From JAEUHM01 sp964538625 (GTDB lineage: Bacteria; Verrucomicrobiota; Verrucomicrobiia; Verrucomicrobiales; Verrucomicrobiaceae): DNA of 64,000 nt. Under the pieces are notes generated by a model. The model searched no databases and was not told where the DNA came from. It worked only from the letters and a program-made list of their open reading frames with translations. The translations under genes and the position numbers were made by a program. Positions 35,671-43,827 of this stretch are shown one piece after another (positions within the stretch are counted from its first letter, which is position 1; each line of letters opens with the position of its first letter). Where the stretch lies: positions 62,001 through 126,000 of the forward strand of contig CAZIGH010000006.1 of the NCBI GenBank assembly GCA_964538625.1. The letters run 5' to 3'.

Positions 35671-36789
35671 TTATGGCAGCAGCTCTGCCGCGATGCTGTC
35701 TGCCAGGGCGAGTCCCCGCTTCGTAAGCCGAATGGTGTTCTCGTCTGCCTCCAGAAGTCCAGCCTCAGCAAAAGGAGCAAGCGCACCGTCACTCAGATGC
35801 GGCAGCATCTGACGAGACACTCCTCGGAGTGTCCGGAGCGCCAGCCCCACGCGCTCGACTTGATGCTGCTCATCGGTCAAAGTCTCGGCATCCTGCTGCG
35901 GCAAGATTCCAACATCCAACGCCGCCATGTAGCCCGCAGTGTCCGAGATATTCCTCCACCGCGTGCGTCCCGTGGTGCTCACCGCACTCGGACCCAATCC
36001 CAGGTAGTCCGCTCCAGACCAGTAAGCGGCATTGTGTGCCGATTGATGGCCGGGACGTGCATAGTTGGATACCTCATACTGAGCATATCCCAGCGTCTCA
36101 AAATGGCGCATGGCGTGGAAGAACATGTCGGCATCTCGCTCAGGCTCTTCGTGGTAGTGGCCACGCGTGAGTTTGTCGAAGAACTCCGTATCCTCCTCAT
36201 AGTTAAGATTGTACGCAGAGATGTGGTCCGGCTCGAGACTCAGGGTTCTCTCCACCGTCTGCGCCCAAACCTCCATCGTCTGGCCCGGTATGGAGAACAT
36301 GAGATCGATGTTCAAGCTGCGGATGCCTGCCTCCCGCAAAGTGACAAAAGTCTCCGCCGCCTCGTCAGGTGAATGGTCTCGTCCCAGAGTATGCAGCGTC
36401 CCTGCATCCCAGGACTGCACACCCAGGCTGATGCGGTTGACGCCGCACCGCCCCATCATGGCCGCCTTGGATGCGCTAATGTTCCGCGGATTCGCCTCAC
36501 TGCCAAACTCCTCCAGCCCTTCCCCATTAAACACCTCTCGCAATCCCATCAGCAGCCGTTCCAGATGGGTCTCGCTCAACAATGTGGGAGTGCCGCCGCC
36601 CAGGTAAATGGTCTTTGGCCGAATGAACAAGCGCTCAGCATGGAGCTTGGCTTCTTTCAGAACGGCTTCCACAAAGCCAGGCATGGAGGTAGAACCCGGA
36701 GTGTGCTTGTAAAATGCGCAATACGGACAGATGCGATGACAGAACGGCACGTGAACATACACATGCGAGATCGGGAGCGCTTCGCTCAT
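35671..36789 (-). CDS. hemW: Radical SAM heme chaperone HemW (HemN-like)
   Basis: A 372-residue radical SAM protein. The cluster motif is near residue 17: C-H-R-I-C-P-Y-C-A-F (CxxxCxxC). It is followed by TIYLGGGTPTLL and the FGSEANPRN and GVQSWDAGTL blocks, then NIDLMFSIPGQT, and a C-terminal HemN-type region with the LGLGPSAVST segment. The length and lack of the extra N-terminal segment of oxygen-independent coproporphyrinogen oxidase favour HemW, which delivers heme rather than oxidising coproporphyrinogen; the two are often confused in annotation. The start at 36789 overlaps the hisD stop in an ATGA arrangement, so the two are translationally coupled. Confidence 0.9.
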   Translation of the reverse strand: MSEALPISHVYVHVPFCHRICPYCAFYKHTPGSTSMPGFVEAVLKEAKLHAERLFIRPKTIYLGGGTPTLLSETHLERLLMGLREVFNGEGLEEFGSEANPRNISASKAAMMGRCGVNRISLGVQSWDAGTLHTLGRDHSPDEAAETFVTLREAGIRSLNIDLMFSIPGQTMEVWAQTVERTLSLEPDHISAYNLNYEEDTEFFDKLTRGHYHEEPERDADMFFHAMRHFETLGYAQYEVSNYARPGHQSAHNAAYWSGADYLGLGPSAVSTTGRTRWRNISDTAGYMAALDVGILPQQDAETLTDEQHQVERVGLALRTLRGVSRQMLPHLSDGALAPFAEAGLLEADENTIRLTKRGLALADSIAAELLP

Positions 36790-38075
36790 GACCGACAACG
36801 CACCGCCACAGACTCGCCGTGCGCATCCAGGCCCTCCACTTCACTGAAGGCACGCACGATGGGTTCACTCTTCGCACAGGCCTCCGGCGTCAGGCGCACG
36901 ATGCTGGTACGGCGCTGGAACATGTCCGCAGTGATACCGGGAAAACTCTTGCCCGAGCCGCCCGTGGGCAGCGTATGGCTGGGTCCTGCCAGAAAGTCCC
37001 CCACGGCCACGGGTGAGTAGTTGCCCACAAAAATCGCCCCGGCAGTTCGCACCTGCGGAAGCAGCTCGCCCTCGCTTTCACTAATGAGAACCAGATGCTC
37101 GGGAGAGTAGTCATTCACCAGACGCACCCCGGCTTCCATGCTTGGCACCAGGACAGCGAAGCCCCCCTTGTCCAGCACCGTCTGCACCATCTGCTGACGA
37201 CCCAGTTTTGCAGCCTGCGTCTGGATCTCGTTAAGCACCTCCTCGAGCAGGCTTGCATCATCCGTGATGAATCCTGCGCCGCTGTCCTTCCCGTGCTCCG
37301 CCTGCGCCAGGAAGTCTGCCGCTATGAACGACGCCCTGCCCGTTTTGTCACTGAGGATCAGTACCTCGCTGGGACCCGGGAGCAGATCGATCGACACGGT
37401 ACCAAAGCTCTGGCGTTTTGCCTCCACCACGTAGCTGTTGCCGGGGCCGAATATCTTTACCACCGGTGCCAGGGTCTCCGTGCCGTAAGCCATGGCTGCG
37501 ATGGCCTGAGAGCCGCCGACTTTATAGATCTCCGTGGCTCCGGCTATTTTCAAAGCAGTCAGAAGTCCGGCATTGATGACACCATCTTTCCCACATGGCG
37601 TGCACACGACGATCTCCGGCACGCCAGCGGCGGCGGCTATGGCGACCGTCATCAGCACTGTGCTCACCAGTGGCGCTGTGCCGCCGGGCACGTAACAGCC
37701 CACCCGCTGAAAGGGATGAAATACCTCGCCCACCTCTGCTCCCTGCTCGTTGATCATGGACCAGTCCTGTCTCAGGCTGCGTTTCGCAAAGGCGGCCACA
37801 TTCCGGCACGAGGCTTCAAGCGCTTCGCGTGTCTTCGGACTCGTGACCGCCTCGGCGGCAGCCAGTTCCTCGGCGCTGACGCGTAGCGTGGCCGGCGTGA
37901 GGGAGGCACCGTCAAATTTGGCCGCGTAGGCGATGAGCGCCTCATCCCCTCCTGTGCGAACGGCCGAAATGACTTCTGCGACCACCGAGCGTACGTGCTC
38001 TGAGGCCTCGGCACGACGGTTCAGTGCAGCGATTTGTGTGTCGAAGTCGGCATCCGTGTGGCGAATCACTTTCAT
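36786..38075 (-). CDS. hisD: Histidinol dehydrogenase
   Basis: Zinc enzyme that carries out the last two oxidations of histidine biosynthesis, from L-histidinol to L-histidine with NAD+. At 429 residues it is standard. Landmarks: GCYVPGGTAPLVSTVLM, VGGSQAIAAMAYGT, IFGPGNSYVVEAK, LAQAEHGKDSGA with the Gln and His of the active site, VNDYSPEHLVL with the catalytic His, and the C-terminal LDAHGESVAVR with the last zinc His. The ATG at 38075 (Met-Lys-Val-Ile) is preferred over the upstream frame because the preceding 14 residues are outside the fold. It is coupled to hemW by ATGA overlap and lies 102 bases downstream of sucD. No other his gene is near, so histidine genes are scattered in this genome. 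Confidence 0.95.
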   Translation of the reverse strand: MKVIRHTDADFDTQIAALNRRAEASEHVRSVVAEVISAVRTGGDEALIAYAAKFDGASLTPATLRVSAEELAAAEAVTSPKTREALEASCRNVAAFAKRSLRQDWSMINEQGAEVGEVFHPFQRVGCYVPGGTAPLVSTVLMTVAIAAAAGVPEIVVCTPCGKDGVINAGLLTALKIAGATEIYKVGGSQAIAAMAYGTETLAPVVKIFGPGNSYVVEAKRQSFGTVSIDLLPGPSEVLILSDKTGRASFIAADFLAQAEHGKDSGAGFITDDASLLEEVLNEIQTQAAKLGRQQMVQTVLDKGGFAVLVPSMEAGVRLVNDYSPEHLVLISESEGELLPQVRTAGAIFVGNYSPVAVGDFLAGPSHTLPTGGSGKSFPGITADMFQRRTSIVRLTPEACAKSEPIVRAFSEVEGLDAHGESVAVRCRS

Positions 38076-38177
38076 GGGGGGCGGAGAGCGTAGCCACTCC
38101 AGAGACATGCGCAACAAGACCGGTGGAAAGGAAGTGTCTCCTTCCCGTTGCCTTTCACCGGCTTCCGGCAGCAGGCA

Positions 38178-39086
38178 TCACGCCTTGCCCATGTGCCGCA
38201 GCAGCGTCACTGCCATGTCAGCCGGCGTTTCGCTGACCGCTATGCCGCACTCTGCGATGATACGCTTCTTGGCCTCTGCCGTATCTTCCGCGCCACCGAT
38301 GATGGCTCCGGCGTGTCCCATGCGACGCCCGGGAGGTGCAGTGGCTCCGGCGATGAAGGCGGCGATGGGTTTCTTGCAGTTCTCCTTGGCCCAGCGGGCT
38401 GCTTCCACTTCCGCATTGCCACCGATCTCGCCGATCATGATGATCGCTTCCGTCTCCGGGTCTTCATTGAAGAGCTTCAGTACGTCGAGGTGATTTGTGC
38501 CATTCACCGGATCGCCCCCGATGCCGACGCAGGTGCTCTGGCCGTAGCCACGCGTGGTGAGCTGCCACACCGCTTCGTAGGTGAGCGTGCCAGAGCGGGA
38601 CACGACGCCGATGTTGCCACGCTTGTGGATGTAACCTGGAGCGATGCCAATGCGGCAGCCGCCGTGCGACTTTTCGCCGTGGCCAGGAGTCACGAGACCG
38701 GGGCAGTTCGGACCGATGAGACGCGTCTTCTTGTGCGCCATGGCCGCCTTGGCACGGATCATGTCATTCACCGGGATACCCTCTGTGATGGCCACCGCGA
38801 GGTCCAACTCAGCATCGGCACACTCCAGGATGGCGTCTGCCGCAAAAGGCGGGGGAACGAAGATCACGGAAACGGTGGCCCCGGTCTGCTTGGCAGCCTC
38901 TGCCACCGTATCAAAGATGGGAACCTTATGGCCGTTGTGTTCAAAGAACTGACCGCCTTTGCCCGGCGTCACGCCCGCTACGAGCTGAGTGCCGTAATCC
39001 AGGGATGCCCGAGCGTGGCGCGAGCCAAAGTCGCCGGTGATGCCTTGAACAAGAATGCGGGTATCGGTTTCTACGAGGATGGCCAT
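38178..39086 (-). CDS. sucD: Succinyl-CoA ligase (ADP/GDP-forming) alpha subunit
   Basis: The CoA-binding and phosphohistidine subunit of succinyl-CoA synthetase, a TCA-cycle enzyme that makes nucleoside triphosphate from succinyl-CoA. At 302 residues it is close to the usual 290. Visible: a Rossmann CoA site (ILVQGITGDFG), VIFVPPPFAADA, ITEGIPVNDM, RLIGPNCPGLVTPG, SRSGTLTYE, GIGGDPVNGT, and the phosphorylated His in MGHAGAIIGG. The beta subunit (sucC), normally beside it, is not present in the window, so the two subunits are encoded apart here. It lies between thiE (129-base gap) and hisD (102-base gap) on the same strand. Confidence 0.95.
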   Translation of the reverse strand: MAILVETDTRILVQGITGDFGSRHARASLDYGTQLVAGVTPGKGGQFFEHNGHKVPIFDTVAEAAKQTGATVSVIFVPPPFAADAILECADAELDLAVAITEGIPVNDMIRAKAAMAHKKTRLIGPNCPGLVTPGHGEKSHGGCRIGIAPGYIHKRGNIGVVSRSGTLTYEAVWQLTTRGYGQSTCVGIGGDPVNGTNHLDVLKLFNEDPETEAIIMIGEIGGNAEVEAARWAKENCKKPIAAFIAGATAPPGRRMGHAGAIIGGAEDTAEAKKRIIAECGIAVSETPADMAVTLLRHMGKA

Positions 39087-39215
39087 GGGGGGGGGAAGTG
39101 AACTTGCGCCCTATGAAGGCGAGAGGACGGGCCAGGGCAAGCCGGAATGCGCTGAAATGCGTTTATCATACCCGGTTCCTCCAAGGCGCGGCCGTGTCTC
39201 GTGAACAGGCCGGTT

Positions 39216-39836
39216 TCAAAGCCGAGCCTTCAGCGTTCTCACTGCACCGCTCACATCCGGTGCCAGCAGGAACGCGGATACGACGACCACGCGCTTGGCC
39301 CCGGCAGCGAGCACCTCACCCAGACGGGCCTCATGGACTCCGCCAATGCAAAAGATGGGCACCCGAACCCGCTCATGCACGGCCTGGACATCCTGAAGTC
39401 CCACAGGCGTATAGTCCGGCTTGGTGCCCGTGGCATAGAGCGGACCGAAGCCTATGTAGTCTGCACCCTCTTCATGAGCCGCCACAGCTTGAGCAAGGCT
39501 GTGAGTGGATTTGCCAACAAAGCAACCCGCGCCCACCACTTCGCGCGCCCGGGCCACGGCGTCGTCATCCTGCCCCACGTGCACGCCCTCCGCGCCTACA
39601 AGCGCGGCCACCTCGGGGTGGTCATTGATGACTAGGGGCACTCCAGCCGAACGGGTGAGAGGGTGCATGACATGTGCCAGCTCCGCCACCCGCTCCACCG
39701 GATACGTTTTCGCACGGAGCTGAAGGATGTCTATGCCGCCCTCAATGAGCGCGGTGGTCATCTCTGCCACGTTTTTCGGCTGGACGTAACCGAGGTCCAC
39801 AATGCCGTAGAGTTTGCAATCAGTGAGCTGTCGCAT
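39216..39836 (-). CDS. thiE: Thiamine phosphate synthase
   Basis: TIM-barrel enzyme joining the pyrimidine (HMP-PP) and thiazole (HET-P) halves of thiamine. At 206 residues it fits the family (~210). Motifs: DILQLRAKT (pyrophosphate contact), VPLVINDHPEVA, GVHVGQDD with the metal Asp, VGKSTHS, ADYIGFGPLYATGTKPD with the TxTK-type loop, and the terminal VPIFCIGGV plus GAKRVVVVSAFL. No other thi gene or THI-box riboswitch is apparent in the 55 bases upstream. It sits 55 bases after the NdpA-like gene, probably co-transcribed. Confidence 0.93.
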   Translation of the reverse strand: MRQLTDCKLYGIVDLGYVQPKNVAEMTTALIEGGIDILQLRAKTYPVERVAELAHVMHPLTRSAGVPLVINDHPEVAALVGAEGVHVGQDDDAVARAREVVGAGCFVGKSTHSLAQAVAAHEEGADYIGFGPLYATGTKPDYTPVGLQDVQAVHERVRVPIFCIGGVHEARLGEVLAAGAKRVVVVSAFLLAPDVSGAVRTLKARL

Positions 39837-39891
39837 GGCGGGCAGAACTTTAGTGGTGATGGCTACTTTTGGCGTGAGGTCGAAGACGGGG

Positions 39892-40959
39892 CTACTTGTT
39901 CATGTACACCTCGTTGTAGAAGACCTTGATGTAGTTGAGCCCACGTTTTTCATCGAATCCGCGCTCCAGCACGGGTTCATGTTCGCTGTCGTAGCCGGGT
40001 TTGACATGCACTTCCACGCCGGTATCCAGCTTGATGACGGCCCCCACGCGTTTCTTGGCTTTTTTCACCTGCTTGGGTTCGATTTCAAAACTGGTTTCCA
40101 GCTCCAGCCCCTGTTCCTCTTCCACCCGTGCACGGTGTTCCGCGAACTTCTCCACCGCCTCGGGTGTGCGGAGGACTTTCTCCTCAAACTCCTGAAGATC
40201 GAAGTGTTCCCGCTCATCAAAGAAGGCCAGCGCTTCGCGCGCGGAAGCACAGTTCTCCTCTGGTGGTGTGTCGAGCGGACGCTCTTTTTCCATGTAGGAG
40301 ACGGCTAGGTCTGCGTAAGTCTGGGTGAGGAAGGCGGAGTCTGGAATGGGCTGCACGCCCAGGAACTCGCGGACCCAGAAGCGGGACTCACCACCGCTGC
40401 GGTCGAAGGTATAGACCAGGTAGCCTTTCGCCGCCCAGTGGTCCAGGATGAGGCAACCCTTGTCGATTTTTTCGGGGTTGATTCCATGTGCGGTGGACAG
40501 ACGCAGATCACCGTCTTCCTCTGAAATGCTGAGGAATGGCACGACACTCTCCGACTTGAGGATGCAGATGCCGTTGACGAACTTGTCCTCCACTTCCACC
40601 TCCTCGATGAGCGCGATGCACAGGTCCCCAGACTTGATGTTGGGGTGTGTGGACTTGGCATAGAGGCGCTTGGCGAGTTCCACACTCTTCGGATGAAGCT
40701 TCAGTGTGGGGGCGTCAAAGATGGCCTTGGCACAGTTGTTGACTTCGTGTTGATCCAGAGCGCTATGGTGGGCAAAACGGTGCGCCACAAGGTTGCGGAA
40801 GGGTTTGAGAAAAAGGGGCGTGAGCACCTCCCGGTCTTCATCATTGACGGGAAAGGATTCCCTGGAGGTTTCCAGTGGTTCATCACGCTGGGGGTTGCCC
40901 ACTTTGGCGAGGACGAGACGGGTGACGGAGGCAGAGGAGAAGCGAAGTTTAACCGGCAT
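39892..40959 (-). CDS. Nucleoid-associated protein, NdpA/YejK family
   Basis: A 355-residue soluble protein matching the 37-kDa nucleoid-associated family (E. coli YejK/NdpA). Recognisable are FKPFRNLVAHRFAHHSALDQHEVN-like opening, the SGDLCIALIEEVEVEDKFVNGICILKSE strand pair, and the FVREFLGVQPIPDSAFLTQ-like segment, with an acidic helical stretch around 250 and the closing NYIKVFYNEVY. Family members bind nucleoid DNA but the molecular role is unsettled. The ATG at 40959 (Met-Pro-Val-Lys) is preferred to the earlier in-frame start, since the 22 extra residues fall in the short intergenic gap after the uracil-DNA glycosylase gene. It lies 80 bases downstream of that gene. Confidence 0.85.
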   Translation of the reverse strand: MPVKLRFSSASVTRLVLAKVGNPQRDEPLETSRESFPVNDEDREVLTPLFLKPFRNLVAHRFAHHSALDQHEVNNCAKAIFDAPTLKLHPKSVELAKRLYAKSTHPNIKSGDLCIALIEEVEVEDKFVNGICILKSESVVPFLSISEEDGDLRLSTAHGINPEKIDKGCLILDHWAAKGYLVYTFDRSGGESRFWVREFLGVQPIPDSAFLTQTYADLAVSYMEKERPLDTPPEENCASAREALAFFDEREHFDLQEFEEKVLRTPEAVEKFAEHRARVEEEQGLELETSFEIEPKQVKKAKKRVGAVIKLDTGVEVHVKPGYDSEHEPVLERGFDEKRGLNYIKVFYNEVYMNK

Positions 40960-41039
40960 GGGAAAAGGGGGATGAAGCGTAGTCAGGCCGCGACCAAAGG
41001 GAACTGGTTTGCGAGAGTTTTGCACTCAGGCAAGTGCAC

Positions 41040-41927
41040 TCAGCCCTTCGGTTTGAAAAAGGACCGCTGTTTCTCGCTGATGCTCATGCCGAGGCGCTCC
41101 ATGACCATGAGCATGTCTTCCCAGACTAGGCGCTTGGACTCGTTGCCCTGGTTCTCCTGCTCCTGGCGCAGAAGCCAGGAGGGATGGTAGGTGACCATGA
41201 CGGGTATGCCTCGGAACTCATGAAATCTCGCCCGCAACCGGCCCACGCCGCCTTCGATACCGAGGCCTTGTGCCGCAGTGGCTCCCAGCGCCACGATCAC
41301 TTGTGGACGGATGAGCGAGATCTCGGTCAACACATACGGCAGGCAGACGGCCATCTCTTGTGCCGTGGGCGGGCGATTGCGTGAGCCCTGCACACCCTCC
41401 ACAAGGGGGCGGAACTTGCAGATGTTCGTGATATAGACATCCTCCCGCCGTAGGCCCATGGCGTTGGTGATGATCTTGGTCAGGAGCTGTCCTGCGGGGC
41501 CTACAAAGGGCTCTCGCTGCCGCTCCTCCTCGGCCCCAGGGGCCTCGCCGATGAACATGAGACTGGCCTGCGGGTTGCCCACGGCAAAGACCATGGTATC
41601 CCGCAGTGTACCCAGCGCTTTGGGCCTGGGGTCCTCTTCTGCCATGACGGCGAGCCGTCCGAGCTTTTCATCCAACGTGTCGCCAGGAACTTCAATCACC
41701 TCTGCTGGCGGAGGAGTGGCAGCAACCTTGGGAGGCGGAGCGGGTGGTGGGGCTTCAAGTGCCCGGATGCGCGCTGCGGCGGCTGCTTCCCTGCGCTTTG
41801 ACACTGGGTTCTTCACCAGGTTTCGAATGGCGGCCCGGCCTTCCTCATTCAACGGCACATGAGTGACGCCCTGCACCGCCCGGCGGTCCAGATAGGCGCG
41901 GAGCATGACGATGGCGGCCCTTGACAT
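41040..41927 (-). CDS. Family 4-like uracil-DNA glycosylase lacking most Fe-S cysteines
   Basis: A 295-residue uracil-DNA glycosylase of the family 4 type, removing uracil from DNA. Residues 1-95 are a charged/alanine- and proline-rich extension. The catalytic fold starts at ~110: FAVGNPQASLMFIGEAPGAEEE (water-activating loop), EPFVGPAGQLL, VYITNICKFRPL, and the uracil-binding YHPSWLLR near the C-terminus. Family 4 enzymes normally hold a 4Fe-4S cluster with two Cys before the GNP segment, one in the TNVVKCRP-like strand and one in the following helix. Here the first two are absent, the third has moved two residues earlier (NICKF), and only the helix Cys (MAVCLPY) is in place, so the cluster is probably lost. 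A terminator (41967-42008) isolates it from the EF-hand gene. Confidence 0.82.
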   Translation of the reverse strand: MSRAAIVMLRAYLDRRAVQGVTHVPLNEEGRAAIRNLVKNPVSKRREAAAAARIRALEAPPPAPPPKVAATPPPAEVIEVPGDTLDEKLGRLAVMAEEDPRPKALGTLRDTMVFAVGNPQASLMFIGEAPGAEEERQREPFVGPAGQLLTKIITNAMGLRREDVYITNICKFRPLVEGVQGSRNRPPTAQEMAVCLPYVLTEISLIRPQVIVALGATAAQGLGIEGGVGRLRARFHEFRGIPVMVTYHPSWLLRQEQENQGNESKRLVWEDMLMVMERLGMSISEKQRSFFKPKG

Positions 41928-41966
41928 AGGTGAACGAGAAGCCGGGAGTGAGGCTGCTGCAACGGC

Positions 41967-42008
41967 GAAAAAGCAAAACGCCGCGCCTGCACGGGGCAGA
42001 CACGGCGT
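41967..42008 (-). terminator. Intrinsic terminator after the EF-hand gene
   Basis: Read on the minus strand, a 6-base stem (ACGCCG/CGGCGT, 42003-42008 with 41978-41983) encloses an inner pairing (CTGC/GCAG, 41996-41999 with 41987-41990), and the right arm runs into TTTTGCTTTTT (41968-41978). It is 27 bases past the EF-hand protein stop, where a Rho-independent terminator is expected. Confidence 0.75.
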
Positions 42009-42034
42009 GAAGCTGAGTGAGCCGACGAAGTGGC

Positions 42035-42304
42035 TTATTTCTTCTTCTTGGCGCCCATGGCCTTGAACTCTTCGAGGCTCAGGTCGCCGCTCTTGTCCTT
42101 GTCAAGTTTGCCGAAGGCGGCTTCAGCCTTGGCAGCGTCCTTTGCGCCTTTGGTGAACTCTTCTTTGGAGAGCTTGCCGTCGCCGTTACCGTCTTTCTTT
42201 TTGAAGGCGGCTGCGGGATCGCCTTTGCCCTTGCCCTTGTCTTGAGCGTTCACGGTGAAGGTGCAAAGCGCCAGGATGGCGAGGGTGGTGGTGAGTGCTT
42301 TCAT
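42035..42304 (-). CDS. Small secreted EF-hand calcium-binding protein
   Basis: An 89-residue protein with a signal peptide (cleavage after Val-Asn-Ala, residue ~20), so the mature form is about 69 residues. Two canonical EF-hand loops are present: DGNGDGKLSKEEF (~38-50) and DKDKSGDLSLEEF (~68-80), each with Asp/Asn/Ser at positions 1, 3, 5 and Glu at position 12. Both should bind calcium. The linker and tail are rich in Lys and Gly (end Lys-Lys-Lys-Lys). Small two-EF-hand exported proteins are frequent in Verrucomicrobia and Planctomycetes, with no agreed role. It has its own terminator, so it is probably monocistronic, with its promoter in 42305-42468. Confidence 0.88.
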   Translation of the reverse strand: MKALTTTLAILALCTFTVNAQDKGKGKGDPAAAFKKKDGNGDGKLSKEEFTKGAKDAAKAEAAFGKLDKDKSGDLSLEEFKAMGAKKKK

Positions 42305-42468
42305 TGATGCAGTTGGTTTGTCTGGGGTGCGATTGTCTTGTTTGATGAAGCGCCGGTACGCCCGGCACTTCTGCGGGCTTTAACGCGGGCCTTTTTCCGC
42401 AGTTTCATCTTTCTGCAAAAAAAGTGCACGAATCTTCAGCCATCGTTCGAGCATTGGAAAATCTGTGA

Positions 42469-43827
42469 TTACTGCAATTGCGGCTCGCCCGGAGTGACGG
42501 TTTCCCGGTGCACGCGCATCACTTCCTCCATGCGGGAGATCACCTCGGGGTGTGCACCAGCGACATCGCGCTTCTCACCTACATCCCGCCCAAGATGGAA
42601 GAGCAGTGGCTTCTCGTGCGCTTCCAGTGCGGCTTGGCCGTAGCCGGTCTGGGTTTTGAAGTGGGCCTTCCACTCTCCCACGCGGCAGGCAAAGATTTCG
42701 GTGCCACGGTAGTAGAAGAAGGGGCGCTCAGCCAGACTGGAGCCGCTGAACAAAACGGGAGACAGGTCCACTCCATCATAAACAATACCTTCCGGCAGGG
42801 CACGCCCTGCGAGAGCCATGACGGTGGGATAGAGGTCCAGCACAGAGGCCATTTGGCTGGTGACGCCGGGCTTGATGCGACCGGGCATCCAGGCGATGCC
42901 GGGCACTCTCATGCCGCCCTCCCAAGTGCTGCCCTTGCCGTCTCTGAGGGGACCCGCGCTGCCGCCTTGGTCTCCCATAATGAGCCAGGGTCCGTTGTCA
43001 CTGCTGAAGAAGACAAAGGTGCGCTCTTCCAGCTTCAGCGAGCGGAGCTTCTCCAGCACCTGCCCCACGCTCCAGTCCAGCTCCTCAATGGAGTCTCCGT
43101 AGATGCCGGCACGACTTTTCCCCTTGAACTGGGGTGAGGCAAACATGGGAACATGAGGAAAGGTGTGTGGCATGTAGAGGAAGAAGGGTTTTTCCTTGCT
43201 GTCTTCGATGAACTTCAGCGCTTCTTCCGTGTAGCGCTTCGTGAGCGTGGTCTGGTCTGCGGGCCGCTCGATCACTTTTTCATCCCGCATCAGCGCCACG
43301 TTCCAGCCATCTTCGGGCGGAGTCGGTGAGCCTGCGCTCCCTTTGGGGAGGTCACGCCTGGCATCCATATCATTGGAGTAGGGCAGACCGAAACTGTGAT
43401 CAAAGCCCTGATCGGTGGGGCGTGATCCTTCGTGAATGCCCAGGTGCCACTTGCCGATCTTCATGGTGGCGTAGCTCTTTTCCTTCAGCGCTTCGGCCAT
43501 GGTCACTTCCGCTGCGGGCAGCCCGCCCTTGGAGTCCGGAAAGAGGACGCGCCGCGCTCCGGACATGCCACTGCGGATGGGGTAGCGCCCGGTCAGCAGG
43601 GCAGCGCGGCTGGGGGTGCATACTTCGGCCCCAGAGTAGAAGTCCGTAAAACGAAGTCCTTCCGCCGCCATGCGATCCAGGTGCGGTGTACGGATGACCG
43701 GGGAGCCGTAGCAGCCCAGGTCGCCATAGCCCAGATCATCTGCGTAAATGATGATGACGTTCGCCGGGGTGGCGAAGGTCGAATGCAGCATGGCGATGGC
43801 CGAAAAGAGTATCGCAAGGTGCTTCAT
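42469..43827 (-). CDS. Secreted arylsulfatase-type sulfatase (downstream member of pair)
   Basis: A 452-residue sulfatase with an export signal (cleavage near Thr-Phe-Ala, residue ~19). First metal site is IYADDLGYGDLGCYG; the formylglycine Cys is C70 in CTPSR followed by ALLTGRYP; the GKWHLG block and the FFSSDNGPW metal site follow. The C-terminal subdomain carries GVDLSPVL and the HLGRDVGEKRDVA segment typical of GalNAc-6-/arylsulfatase-A-like enzymes of family S1. The start at 43827 overlaps the stop of the upstream sulfatase as ATGA, so the two enzymes are made in a fixed ratio. Substrate is unknown; a sulfated polysaccharide is likely from family behaviour. Confidence 0.93.
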   Translation of the reverse strand: MKHLAILFSAIAMLHSTFATPANVIIIYADDLGYGDLGCYGSPVIRTPHLDRMAAEGLRFTDFYSGAEVCTPSRAALLTGRYPIRSGMSGARRVLFPDSKGGLPAAEVTMAEALKEKSYATMKIGKWHLGIHEGSRPTDQGFDHSFGLPYSNDMDARRDLPKGSAGSPTPPEDGWNVALMRDEKVIERPADQTTLTKRYTEEALKFIEDSKEKPFFLYMPHTFPHVPMFASPQFKGKSRAGIYGDSIEELDWSVGQVLEKLRSLKLEERTFVFFSSDNGPWLIMGDQGGSAGPLRDGKGSTWEGGMRVPGIAWMPGRIKPGVTSQMASVLDLYPTVMALAGRALPEGIVYDGVDLSPVLFSGSSLAERPFFYYRGTEIFACRVGEWKAHFKTQTGYGQAALEAHEKPLLFHLGRDVGEKRDVAGAHPEVISRMEEVMRVHRETVTPGEPQLQ

